Positions 17,272 to 25,382 of a DNA stretch of 64,000 nucleotides are shown here, piece by piece. The notes beneath the pieces were generated by a model. It was not told the origin of the DNA, ran no database searches, and saw nothing but the letters and a program-made list of their open reading frames with translations. The position numbers and the translations under genes are program-made. Within the stretch, counting starts at the first letter, position 1; each line of letters begins with the position of its first letter. This DNA comes from Acididesulfobacillus acetoxydans (GTDB lineage Bacteria > Bacillota > Desulfitobacteriia > Desulfitobacteriales > Desulfitobacteriaceae), in NCBI RefSeq assembly GCF_902729405.1, contig NZ_LR746496.1:1054001-1118000 (forward strand), read 5' to 3'.

Positions 17272-18267
17272 CTATAAACGCATGATCTCGTCAATTATTC
17301 CCTGAATTTGGCCGGCCCGGACAGACCAGTCGTTTCTTTGGGCGAAAGCCTGCCGTTCGGCTCGTCCCGGGTCGGGTTCTGCTTGCTTGGCCAAATGTGC
17401 GAGGCGGGCGGAGAAACGCTCAACCTCGGCTTCCAGCTGAATTTTGGGTACCGCCAGAAGTTCCGGCAAGGGGGTGGCCAGAACGGGCAGACCCGCCGCG
17501 TAGTATTCATAAAGCTTAATGGGGTTGCAGCCCTTAGTCATTGCGTTCAGCTTAAAAGGAATCAGCCCGACTTTAAAATGTTGAACATAAGCGGGAAGCC
17601 GGGCATAGTCCTTGAGGCCCAGGTAACGGACGTTGGCCCCTTTCAAAGGGAAACGGGCCAAATCGAACAAAGCTCCGACAAAGACAAATTCCAGGCCGGG
17701 GTTGCGGCGGACGGAGAGTTGCAGCAGATCCCAATCCAGCCAAGGGGCTACTGCACCGCTATACCCGATGACCAGACGGCCAGGCGGCAATTCGGCGGGC
17801 CGTGGCAAGGGAGCGGAAAAATGGCTGTAATCAACACCGTTGGGGACGAGGTGAACGTGTGGATGTTGAGAAGAAAGTTTGTCAAAGATGCTTTTTGAAC
17901 TGGCAAATATGAGTTGGGCCCGCCGCAGGACAGACGGGTAATAGGGTTTCCAGCCGGCGAATTCTTCCTCAGGTTCATCGACCGCGTCATAGACAGTGAG
18001 ATCGGGGGCAAATTTGTCGATGAGCTCAATGTGCGAGGGGACCGTGAGCCAGAGGATGCGCGGCCGGGGATGAGGAATTTTCAGCGCCGGCAGCCCCCGG
18101 CAAAGAATAAAGCGTTCGGACAGTTTTTGGGCGCCGGGTTGGGGGAACAGACCGGGTTCTTCATATAATACGGTGTAACCCATATTGGCAAATTGTCGTA
18201 AAAGCTGCTGGGGGCGTTGAAACATCCAGTTCCAGGGAATCGAGGGAGGATAGATTATCGTGGGCAT
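17272..18267 (-). CDS. TuaH-like GT4 glycosyltransferase
   Basis: This 331-residue protein carries signatures of the TuaH/teichuronic-type GT group: IIYPPSIPWNWMFQRPQQLLRQFA at the start, VYDAVDEPEEEF, ASSKSIFDKLSS, then LVPNGVDYSHF. The donor domain has IGYSGAVAPWLDWDLL and GLIPFKLNAMTKGCNPIKLYEYYAAGLPVL. It is the first gene of the leftward operon 18,267-11,188. The upstream gap holds the 17-bp word TGCTCAAGGTATGGCTG twice (18,299 and 18,339), possibly a regulatory site. Confidence 0.85.
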   Translation of the reverse strand: MPTIIYPPSIPWNWMFQRPQQLLRQFANMGYTVLYEEPGLFPQPGAQKLSERFILCRGLPALKIPHPRPRILWLTVPSHIELIDKFAPDLTVYDAVDEPEEEFAGWKPYYPSVLRRAQLIFASSKSIFDKLSSQHPHVHLVPNGVDYSHFSAPLPRPAELPPGRLVIGYSGAVAPWLDWDLLQLSVRRNPGLEFVFVGALFDLARFPLKGANVRYLGLKDYARLPAYVQHFKVGLIPFKLNAMTKGCNPIKLYEYYAAGLPVLATPLPELLAVPKIQLEAEVERFSARLAHLAKQAEPDPGRAERQAFAQRNDWSVRAGQIQGIIDEIMRL

Positions 18268-18479
18268 TGTGAACCTCCTTGTGAAAGTTTGGCTTCCCCG
18301 TGCTCAAGGTATGGCTGAGCTTCACTTCTCTGTGCTCAAGGTATGGCTGCTGATCCCAGCATATGATTCTCAATCCGGAAGGGAGAGCGCGGAGAGCTTC
18401 CGGCCGGGGGCGGAGCAAGCGTCAGTCTGCGAAGGGAAGTCTGTTCCGGACCCCCCGGGAGCCAAGAGGGAGGCTGCGT

Positions 18480-19625
18480 ATGAAAGTTTTGTACCTGACC
18501 AACGAATATGCGGGGGAGCGGTTCGGCGGGGCCGGCAGCAGCGTAACCGGGATGGTCCGAATGTTTTGGGATCAGGGGGTGAGGCCGACGGTGGTGGCTC
18601 CGCAGAGCGGTCGAGTGACGGCCGGATGGGAGATGCTGCCGGAAGGCCTGAAAATTCTTTGGTTACCGCGTCAGGAGCGTTATTTTGGCAATTTGGGTCT
18701 CATTGACGCTTTTAGCGTTTTGGGGGAATTTCCCGAACTGAGAGAGGGATGGGATCTGATCCATATTCACGCGGTCAATTTTGCCCCCTTGGCTTACGCG
18801 GTGGCCAAGAACCGGGTGCCTCTCCTTTACTCGGTGCCCTCCCTTCTAAGGGTGGAGTTGGCGAACGATCCGGCCCCTGAACTGCAGGCCCAATTCGAGG
18901 TGCAGGAGGAACTTTTGGCCCGGGCTGCTCTGATTCACCTCGTCAGCTACAATGAGCGGCAGCATTTGGAGCGCCGTTTTCCCTGGCTGCGAGTGCGCAC
19001 GGCAGTGGTCTCCCTGGGCATTGTGTCCCGGGAGGTTTGCTGGCAGGGGGGAAGAGGGAATAGTTTGCTTTATGTCGGCCGCTTAATTGAGTATAAAGGA
19101 ATCGAGGATCTCCTCAAGGCGTTGATCCTCGTTTGGCAGGAGAGACCCGGAGTCACATTGGAAGTCGTGGGCAGGGGAAGTGCCGAATATGAACAGCGGC
19201 TGAAAACGCTCATCCCTTGGCCGGCTCGGGTGCGCTTTCAGGGCTGGGAAGAGAGTCAGGACCGGATAGCGGAGCGGATGGCCCGCTCATCCTTGCTGGT
19301 CGTCCCCAGCCGTCGGGAGTCTTTCGGCCTCGTTGCTTTGGAGGGGATGGCGGTAGGCGTTCCGCTCATCACTTCCGACGCGGGGGCTCTGAAAGAACTC
19401 GCCTCTCCCTCCTGTGCGCTCACTTTTGCCGCCGGCAAGGTGGAGGCTCTGGCCGCAGTTATCGTGAAAGCCCTGACGAACCCGGAATTGATGCGGTTTT
19501 TGGCGCAAAATGCCGCCAAGCGGGCCGCCGCGTTGACCTGGACGGAGCTTGCCCCGCAATATCTGGACCTCTATGCCAGGGCGATCGGGTCTAACCGAGG
19601 CCGCGGAACTGCCGCACCGCGGTAG
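18480..19625 (+). CDS. GT4-family glycosyltransferase
   Basis: The start at 18,480 (MKVLYLTNEYAGERFGGAG) was chosen for its GAGGGAGG ribosome site; the frame is open upstream without family similarity. This 381-residue GT-B enzyme has the N-terminal glycine-rich loop FGGAGSSV, then LLYVGRLIEYKGIEDLLKAL at the start of the donor domain, and the E-x7-E signature in VPSRRESFGLVALEGMAVG. It is divergent from the TuaH-like gene and the only rightward gene before 21,087. Specificity is unknown. Confidence 0.88.
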   Translation: MKVLYLTNEYAGERFGGAGSSVTGMVRMFWDQGVRPTVVAPQSGRVTAGWEMLPEGLKILWLPRQERYFGNLGLIDAFSVLGEFPELREGWDLIHIHAVNFAPLAYAVAKNRVPLLYSVPSLLRVELANDPAPELQAQFEVQEELLARAALIHLVSYNERQHLERRFPWLRVRTAVVSLGIVSREVCWQGGRGNSLLYVGRLIEYKGIEDLLKALILVWQERPGVTLEVVGRGSAEYEQRLKTLIPWPARVRFQGWEESQDRIAERMARSSLLVVPSRRESFGLVALEGMAVGVPLITSDAGALKELASPSCALTFAAGKVEALAAVIVKALTNPELMRFLAQNAAKRAAALTWTELAPQYLDLYARAIGSNRGRGTAAPR

Positions 19626-19938
19626 TAGGCTGATCGAGCCAGAGGAGTAAGCCGGCCGCAGGCAAGGACTTAAAGGAGAGCGGGACCCCGGGCTTCTTTC
19701 CCCCTGAGGGTTAAACCGGAAGCGACGGACGCAGGAGTCTCCTGCGTCGCCCGCTCCGAGCTATATCCCGCTGCTGCCGCCTTTAAAGCGGGAGGGCGGA
19801 TGAAGAAGCCCCGGGATCGGCCGGGACCCGGAGGCTTCGGAAGATTTTGTCGGGCCGGCAGCCCGTCTCAAAGCGCGGATGTCCTGCGTTAACTAGGGCG
19901 GCGGAAGGTTTTGTCCGGCCGGCAGGGGAAATCTTCTG
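19626..19938. other. Intergenic region with a strong hairpin between convergent genes
   Basis: It holds a perfect 9-bp stem, GACGCAGGA / TCCTGCGTC, at 19,728-19,748 and a wider inverted pair, CCCGGGCTTCTT (about 19,687) and AAGAAGCCCCGGG (about 19,803). It may act as a transcription barrier between the convergent GT4 genes, although T-runs are lacking. Two similar words, TTTTGTCGGGCCGGCAG and TTTTGTCCGGCCGGCAG, lie near the right end. No gene is seen. Confidence 0.45.
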
Positions 19939-20925
19939 TCAGAGGGAAAGGAGGAAACGTTCGACTTCTGCCGCTGTTCTTTGCCAGCTCCACGCTTGGG
20001 CTTGCAAATACCCGTTGCGGGCCAGGTGCTCCCGCTGAGCGTCGTCGCTCAGAAGTTCATAAATGGCTTCGGTCAGTTGACCGATGTCGCTTGGGGGCAC
20101 GACCCGGCAGTTCTCCCCGGAGCGGGCGTAATCCCGGGTACCGCCGCAATCCGTGGTGACCACGGCTGTCCCGCAAGCCATCGCTTCCAAGGGAGGAAGA
20201 CCGAAAGCTTCATAATACGAGGTATAGACGAAAAGGTCGGCCTCGCCGTAAAGCCGGGCCAGATGCTCGTCGGTCGGCGCCTTTTTGATCGCGCAAGGAA
20301 TGGAGCCGGTGAAGGTAAGGCCCTCAGGTGCCACGGCCGTGATATCGAAGCCGGAAAATCTCGCCCTTAGACGTTCGTAGGCTTGAAAGAAGTCTTCGTT
20401 TCCCTTCCAGGTATACCCGGGGCCGCGCAGGATGTAGAAAATTGTCTTGCGCCCGCTTTGCCGGGATGGTTTGGGGCAGGGATGAAAGACAGAGCCATCC
20501 ACCCCCCCGTGGATGACCGTACTGTCGCGGCCGGTCTCTTGTAAAATGATCTCATGCTGCCACTCTGAAATTGTGAGGATGGGAGCGTCGATGGAATAAG
20601 TGTTTTTGGAGAGATCGGCCACATCTGTCAGGATTAAGGGTTCATAGACCAGACTGAGGCGGACAACCCGCCCTTTTTTTGCTTGCCAGGCGGGCATGAC
20701 GGTCGGGTAAAAATTGGGCAGGATGAAGTCGCCGGGTGGAAGGAAGTCGGCCGCCAATTCCGGCACCCGCCGCACCTTGGCCCGGAGGGGCCAAACGATG
20801 ACCGCGCTTTGGGGAATCACGATTTCCACATTGTGTCCTCTGTCGGCGAGGCCATTTGCCAACTCATACAAGAAGCGGGCTCCCCCCCCGGTTTCCAGAC
20901 TGAGCACCGGAATGATAATTTTCAT
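19939..20925 (-). CDS. GT4-family glycosyltransferase
   Basis: This 328-residue GT-B fold protein has MKIIIPVLSLETGGGARFLYELA with the glycine-rich acceptor-domain loop, then VIHGGVDGSVFHPCP and ILRGPGYTWKGNEDFFQA. The GT4 signature is YTSYYEAFGLPPLEAMACGTAVV. A GGGGGGAAT ribosome site precedes the ATG. It stands alone, divergent from the sugar-nucleotide operon that starts at 21,087 and convergent with the GT4 at 18,480. Sugar donor unknown. Confidence 0.88.
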   Translation of the reverse strand: MKIIIPVLSLETGGGARFLYELANGLADRGHNVEIVIPQSAVIVWPLRAKVRRVPELAADFLPPGDFILPNFYPTVMPAWQAKKGRVVRLSLVYEPLILTDVADLSKNTYSIDAPILTISEWQHEIILQETGRDSTVIHGGVDGSVFHPCPKPSRQSGRKTIFYILRGPGYTWKGNEDFFQAYERLRARFSGFDITAVAPEGLTFTGSIPCAIKKAPTDEHLARLYGEADLFVYTSYYEAFGLPPLEAMACGTAVVTTDCGGTRDYARSGENCRVVPPSDIGQLTEAIYELLSDDAQREHLARNGYLQAQAWSWQRTAAEVERFLLSL

Positions 20926-21086
20926 TAATTATTCCCCCCGAAAATATCCTTTTTATACAGCCTATGTCACCCACCCCGGCAATGTAGACAGAGTGACCGA
21001 TCAAGCCCCCAGTCCATAGAATATAGTGGTCAACCCCAAATGGAGTATTTTGCCGTTTAAGACGGAGCGAGGAAGGATGTGAGGAT

Positions 21087-22076
21087 ATGGATTGGGGAAA
21101 GAAACGGATTCTGGTTACGGGTGCCGGCGGTTTTATCGGCAGCCACCTGAGCGAAACCCTGACGAAGGCCGGGGCTGAAGTGCGGGCCTTTGTTCGTTAT
21201 AATTCCGCCAATGGCCGGGGGAATCTGGCGGATCTTGATAACTCTTTGCTGAGAGAGATTGAGATAGTGGCTGGGGATCTGCGTGACGCCGAGGCTGTCG
21301 CCAGGGCTGTGAGCGGCTGCGATCTTGTTTTTCACTTGGCGGCGTTGGTGGGCATTCCCTATTCCTTTCGTAACCCCCGGGAGGTCGTTGAAACCAACAT
21401 TATGGGTACCTTGAATGTGCTTACTGCTGCCCGCGACCATCAGGTCAGCCGCCTTATCCACACTTCTACCAGCGAAGTGTACGGTTCGGCTCGCTATGTT
21501 CCGATGGACGAGGCTCATCCCTTACAAGGGCAGTCGCCGTACGCCGCCAGCAAGATTGGCGCCGACAAGCTGGCGGAAAGTTTTTACGACACCTACGAAC
21601 TGCCGGTGGTCACCGTCAGGCCCTTTAATAGCTATGGGCCCCGGCAATCCGCCAGAGCTGTCATACCCACCATCATCACTCAGGCCCTGGCAGGTTTGGA
21701 AATCCGCCTGGGCAGTGTGGATACCAAGCGGGATTTCACGTTCGTTTCGGATACGGTGGCGGGTTTTATGAAGGCCGCCCAGGCGGAGGAAGCGCTGGGA
21801 CGGGTGATCAATATCGGGTCCGGACGGGAAGTCGCCATCGGGGAATTGGCGCAAAGGGTGGTTGCCGCAATCGCCGGTTCCGGTCCGGTGGTGCACGACG
21901 AGATGCGGCTGCGTCCGGGCCGGAGTGAAGTGAATCGTCTTGTGGCGGATAACCGCCTGGCCAAGGAACTGCTGGCGTGGGAGCCGCAAGTCGGGCTGGA
22001 CGAAGGAATAAGGCGTACGACGGCCTGGATCATGGCTCATTTTGAGCGCTATGAGCAGGGCAAGTACCAAATCTAG
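21087..22076 (+). CDS. NAD-dependent epimerase/dehydratase (extended SDR)
   Basis: This 329-residue protein carries the NAD-binding ILVTGAGGFIGSHLSETL, the STSEVYGSA region, and the catalytic YAASKIGADKL (YxxxK) with a Ser/Thr upstream. The sequence resembles the LegB-type UDP-GlcNAc 4,6-dehydratase / EDH group: VPMDEAHPLQGQSPYAASK, VRPFNSYGPRQSARAVIPTII, DTKRDFTFVSDTV. These start pathways to bacterial nonulosonic acids or deoxy-amino sugars. A lone dehydratase does not prove that route, since no NeuB- or CMP-transferase-like gene is in view. It heads the sugar-nucleotide block. GGAAGGATGTGAGGAT precedes the ATG. Confidence 0.82.
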   Translation: MDWGKKRILVTGAGGFIGSHLSETLTKAGAEVRAFVRYNSANGRGNLADLDNSLLREIEIVAGDLRDAEAVARAVSGCDLVFHLAALVGIPYSFRNPREVVETNIMGTLNVLTAARDHQVSRLIHTSTSEVYGSARYVPMDEAHPLQGQSPYAASKIGADKLAESFYDTYELPVVTVRPFNSYGPRQSARAVIPTIITQALAGLEIRLGSVDTKRDFTFVSDTVAGFMKAAQAEEALGRVINIGSGREVAIGELAQRVVAAIAGSGPVVHDEMRLRPGRSEVNRLVADNRLAKELLAWEPQVGLDEGIRRTTAWIMAHFERYEQGKYQI

Positions 22077-22121
22077 CCGGCGGGGCCGGGATATTCAACA
22101 GGCGAGGGTACGGTACCCGTC

Positions 22122-22815
22122 TTCGGATGGACACCAAGTTTTCGGATGGACACCAAGTTTTCGGATGGACACCAAGTTTTCGGATGTACACCAAGTCTTC
22201 GGATGTACACCAAGTCTTCGGATGTACACCAAGTCTTCGGATGTACACCAAGTTTTCGGATGTACACCAAGTTTTCGGATGTACACCAAGTTTTCGGATG
22301 TACACCAAGTTTTCGGATGTACACCAAGTTTTCGGATGTACACCAAGTTTTCGGATGTACACCAAGTTTTCGGATGTACACCAAGTTTTCGGATGTACAC
22401 CAAGTTTTCGGATGGACACCAAGTTTTCGGATGGACACCAAGTTTTCGGATGGACACCAAGTTTTCGGATGGACACCAAGTTTTCGGATGGACACCAAGT
22501 TTTCGGATGGACACCAAGTCTTCGGATGGACACCAAGTCTTCGGATGGACACCAAGTTTCGGATGGACACCAAGTTTTCGGATGGACACCAAGTTTTCGG
22601 ATGGACACCAAGTTTTCGGATGGACACCAAGTTTTCGGATGGACACCAAGTTTTCGGATGGACACCAAGTTTTCGGATGGACACCAAGTCTTCGGATGGA
22701 CACCAAGTCTTCGGATGTACACCAAGTCTTCGGATGGACACCAAGTCTTCGGATGGACACCAAGTCTTCGGATGGACACCGAGTTTTCGGATGGACACCG
22801 AGTCTTCGGATGGAC
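22122..22815. repeat. 19-bp minisatellite, 36 full copies
   Basis: The unit is TTCGGATGGACACCAAGTT, tandem without spacers. All units are 19 bp except one 18-bp unit near 22,556 that lost a T. Two polymorphic positions, ggatGgac/ggatGTac and agTTttc/agTCttc, occur in blocks, showing segmental duplication. No unit contains a stop in any of six frames, so the array is open throughout on both strands. It fills almost all of the 759-bp gap between the SDR gene and the nucleotidyltransferase gene. Confidence 0.96.
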
Positions 22816-22835
22816 TCGAGGGGAGGGAAGATTCC

Positions 22836-23627
22836 ATGCAGGCCGTTATCTTAGCCGGCGGGCGCGGTCAACGCCTTGATCCGTTTTCCAGGGTGCTGCC
22901 CAAACCGCTGTTTCCCTTGGGTGACGAGGCCATGGCAGCTATCTTGGTTAAGCAGCTCAAAAAAGCCGGTGCCGTTGAAATTATTATGTCTCTCGGTTAC
23001 TTGGCCGATCTTGTGATGGCCTATTTTCAAGATGGCAGCCGGTTTGGCCTGCCCATCCGCTATGTGGTCGAAAGCAAACCCCTGGGAACGGCTGGCCCCC
23101 TGAAAACGGTCACCGGCCTGGCGGATGATTTTCTGGTGGTTAATGCGGACGAACTGACGAATCTGGATTTCGGGAAAATGTTAGAAGACCACTGCCGCTC
23201 CCAAGCTGACATGACGGTTGCGGTGCAAAAAAAGAGTGCGGCTGCCGCCTTTGGCATGTTGGAAATCGATGCCGGGCGGGTTACCGCGTATAAGGAAAAA
23301 CCTGCTTTCGATTATTGGGCCAGCATGGGGATCTACGCTTTGAACCGACGCTGCCTTGCTTTGATTCCCCCGGGCGACCGGTTTGACATGCCGGAGCTCG
23401 TGCGGCTGCTAACAGAACGGCAAGGGAGGGTTATGAGCTACGAGAGCCGGGATCTCTGGTACGATATCGGGACCCTTCCGGATTTAGCCAGTGCCCGTCG
23501 GGCTCTCACCCGGCTTAACGTGCCGGAAACACCGTTTCCGGCGACCGTCGGTGCGGAAGAGGAATCTGGGCAAGAAGCAGTCACACGTCTTACGAAGGTA
23601 CCCGGGACGTATCCCGCCCAGGTTTGA
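22836..23627 (+). CDS. Sugar nucleotidyltransferase
   Basis: The ATG at 22,836 has GGGAGGGAAG directly upstream and begins the canonical MQAVILAGGRGQRLDPF...PKPLFPLGD nucleotide-binding motif, so it is the true start. However, the frame is open backwards through the whole 19-bp array. The product is 263 residues, with VVNADELTNLDF (metal and sugar site), YKEKPAF, and the C-terminal YDIGTLPDLASARRAL. The family transfers NMP to sugar-1-phosphates (glucose-, mannose- or heptose-phosphate types). The substrate is unresolved. A short C-terminal extension (VGAEEESGQEAVTRL) is unusual. Confidence 0.85.
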   Translation: MQAVILAGGRGQRLDPFSRVLPKPLFPLGDEAMAAILVKQLKKAGAVEIIMSLGYLADLVMAYFQDGSRFGLPIRYVVESKPLGTAGPLKTVTGLADDFLVVNADELTNLDFGKMLEDHCRSQADMTVAVQKKSAAAAFGMLEIDAGRVTAYKEKPAFDYWASMGIYALNRRCLALIPPGDRFDMPELVRLLTERQGRVMSYESRDLWYDIGTLPDLASARRALTRLNVPETPFPATVGAEEESGQEAVTRLTKVPGTYPAQV

Positions 23628-23702
23628 GTTGAGCCCCTGCCGGCGGTGGAAGCAGGGTCCTGTGTTTTTCGCCCGGCGGCTGTTTTTTGAGGGAGGACCG
23701 CT

Positions 23703-24407
23703 ATGCTTATGCCGAAGGTCAGTGTGCTGATCCCCACGTACAATTACGCCCGCTACTTGGGTGCCGCCCTGGGAAGCGTCCTTGACCAATCTTATCCTAA
23801 TCTGGAGATCATTGTAGTGGACGATGGGTCGACCGACAATACGCGGGAGATTCTGAGACCGTGGGGTGCCAGGATTCGCTATATTTATGAAGAAAACGGC
23901 GGCACAGCCCGAGCTTTAAACACAGGTCTGGCGGCGGCTGGGGGAAAATACGTCTGCTGGCTCAGCTCGGATGATGTCTTTTATTCCGATAAGGTCGCTA
24001 AACAGGTGCAGCTAATGGAAAGCCGACCCGAGTTCGGCTTTAGTTATACCAGTTTTTGCGTCATTGATGCCAAAGGAGAACGGCAATACGATGTCCGGTC
24101 CCCCTATTATCCGGAGCGCCCCGATATGGTCCGGAACCTGATCCAAGGCTGTTTTATTAACGGTTCCACGGTGATCATCAGACGGACGGCTCTGGAACGG
24201 ACTGGGTTTTTTGATGAAGCGATGGGTACGGCCCACGACTATGATTTGTGGTTTCGGCTTTTGCGTCATTTTGACTGCGGAGCTCTGGACGAAATTCTGT
24301 CGGGCTACCGCTGGCACGGAGAAAACGGAAGCAGGTGCGTGCGGCCGGAATTTCTGCTTCCCGTCCTGGCTCGGGCCCGGGCGCTCTTTCCGGACTGGCT
24401 GTCTTGA
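23703..24407 (+). CDS. GT2 glycosyltransferase
   Basis: This 234-residue single-domain GT-A enzyme begins MPKVSVLIPTYNYARYLGAALGSVLDQSYPNLEIIVVDDGSTDN. The DxD region appears as WLSSDDVFYSDK, followed by GCFINGSTVIIRRTALERTGFFDEAMGTAHDYDLWFRLL, where the AHDYDLW motif is the catalytic-base region. A GGGAGGACCGCT ribosome site precedes ATGCTTATG. It lies in the same operon as the sugar-nucleotide genes. Acceptor unknown. Confidence 0.9.
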   Translation: MLMPKVSVLIPTYNYARYLGAALGSVLDQSYPNLEIIVVDDGSTDNTREILRPWGARIRYIYEENGGTARALNTGLAAAGGKYVCWLSSDDVFYSDKVAKQVQLMESRPEFGFSYTSFCVIDAKGERQYDVRSPYYPERPDMVRNLIQGCFINGSTVIIRRTALERTGFFDEAMGTAHDYDLWFRLLRHFDCGALDEILSGYRWHGENGSRCVRPEFLLPVLARARALFPDWLS

Positions 24408-24455
24408 GAAAGACCCGGACAGGATGAAACGGCTCACGGGGGTGGGAGGAAGAGG

Positions 24456-25382
24456 ATGGAAAAGACTAGAGTATTGATCCTTGGAGCGAGTGGGATGCTG
24501 GGGCACAAGCTGTTCCAGCACCTGAGCCGAAACAGCGGCTATTCTGTTTATGCAGCGGTCCGTTCACGGTCCGACTTAGCGGGTTTTCTGCCGGAAGATA
24601 TACCGGAGCGGATTTGGGACAAGGTGGATGCCAATGTGATGGACAGTGTGGTGGGGGTCTTGGCCAGGGTCAGGCCGGATATCGTGATAAACGCGGCGGG
24701 CATCGTCAAACAATCTTCCGCGGCGGGTGATCCCCTGGCCGTTATCCCGATCAACGCGCTCTTTCCTCACCGGCTGGCCGAAGTTTGCCTGGCGGTGGGA
24801 GCCAGGATGATCCAGATCAGTACGGATTGTGTCTTCGACGGCAAGGCGGGGAATTACTCGGAAAGCGATCTTCCCAGTCCCCCAGATCTGTATGGAAGAA
24901 GCAAACTTTTGGGCGAGGTGGTTTACCCGCATTGCCTTACCCTCAGGACTTCGATCATCGGTCACGAATTGCGGGGGCATTTGGGCTTGCTGGATTGGTT
25001 CCTGGGCCAAGAGGAGAAAGTTTCCGGTTTTACCCGGGCTGTGTATTCAGGCTTAACCACGCCGGAGATGGCCCGAGTGATCGGGGATTATGTCATACCT
25101 CAGCTGGACCGGTTGCGGGGTCTCTATCACCTTTCGGCTGCGCCGATTAGCAAATACGACCTGCTGCGGCTGATAGCCGCTCGTTACCGGAAGGATATCG
25201 TCATCGAAGCGGATGGAAGTGTCGTGACGGACAAGAGTCTGAATTCCGGGAGGTTCTGTTCCCTGACGGGGTACCGTCCGCCCGCTTGGCCGGAACTTGT
25301 GGTTCGTCTGTATGAGGATTTTTGCCAATCACCCTATCGTTTCAATAGTGGCAGCGGGGGGCAAGAGAATGAAAGTATTTGA
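24456..25382 (+). CDS. RmlD-like 4-keto-sugar reductase (WbvR/FnlB-like)
   Basis: This 308-residue SDR has VLILGASGMLGHKLFQHL (NAD(P)-binding), IVINAAGIVKQ, QISTDCVFDGKAGNYSE and the catalytic YGRSKLLGEV. Its position directly before CapE/FnlA-like and WecB-like genes suggests that it reduces the 4-keto intermediate in UDP-L-FucNAc or UDP-L-QuiNAc synthesis. It lacks the C-terminal cupin of FnlB/CapF/WbjC, which favours the WbvR type (L-QuiNAc), but this is inference. Its end overlaps the next gene by 14 bp. Confidence 0.8.
   Translation: MEKTRVLILGASGMLGHKLFQHLSRNSGYSVYAAVRSRSDLAGFLPEDIPERIWDKVDANVMDSVVGVLARVRPDIVINAAGIVKQSSAAGDPLAVIPINALFPHRLAEVCLAVGARMIQISTDCVFDGKAGNYSESDLPSPPDLYGRSKLLGEVVYPHCLTLRTSIIGHELRGHLGLLDWFLGQEEKVSGFTRAVYSGLTTPEMARVIGDYVIPQLDRLRGLYHLSAAPISKYDLLRLIAARYRKDIVIEADGSVVTDKSLNSGRFCSLTGYRPPAWPELVVRLYEDFCQSPYRFNSGSGGQENESI

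Noticed and set aside
22030-22837. Long reading frames on both strands through the 19-bp array
   Set aside because: They exist only because the repeat unit has no stops in any frame; they lack independent ribosome sites and gene-like composition. The + strand fusion to the nucleotidyltransferase is noted as a finding, not a gene.
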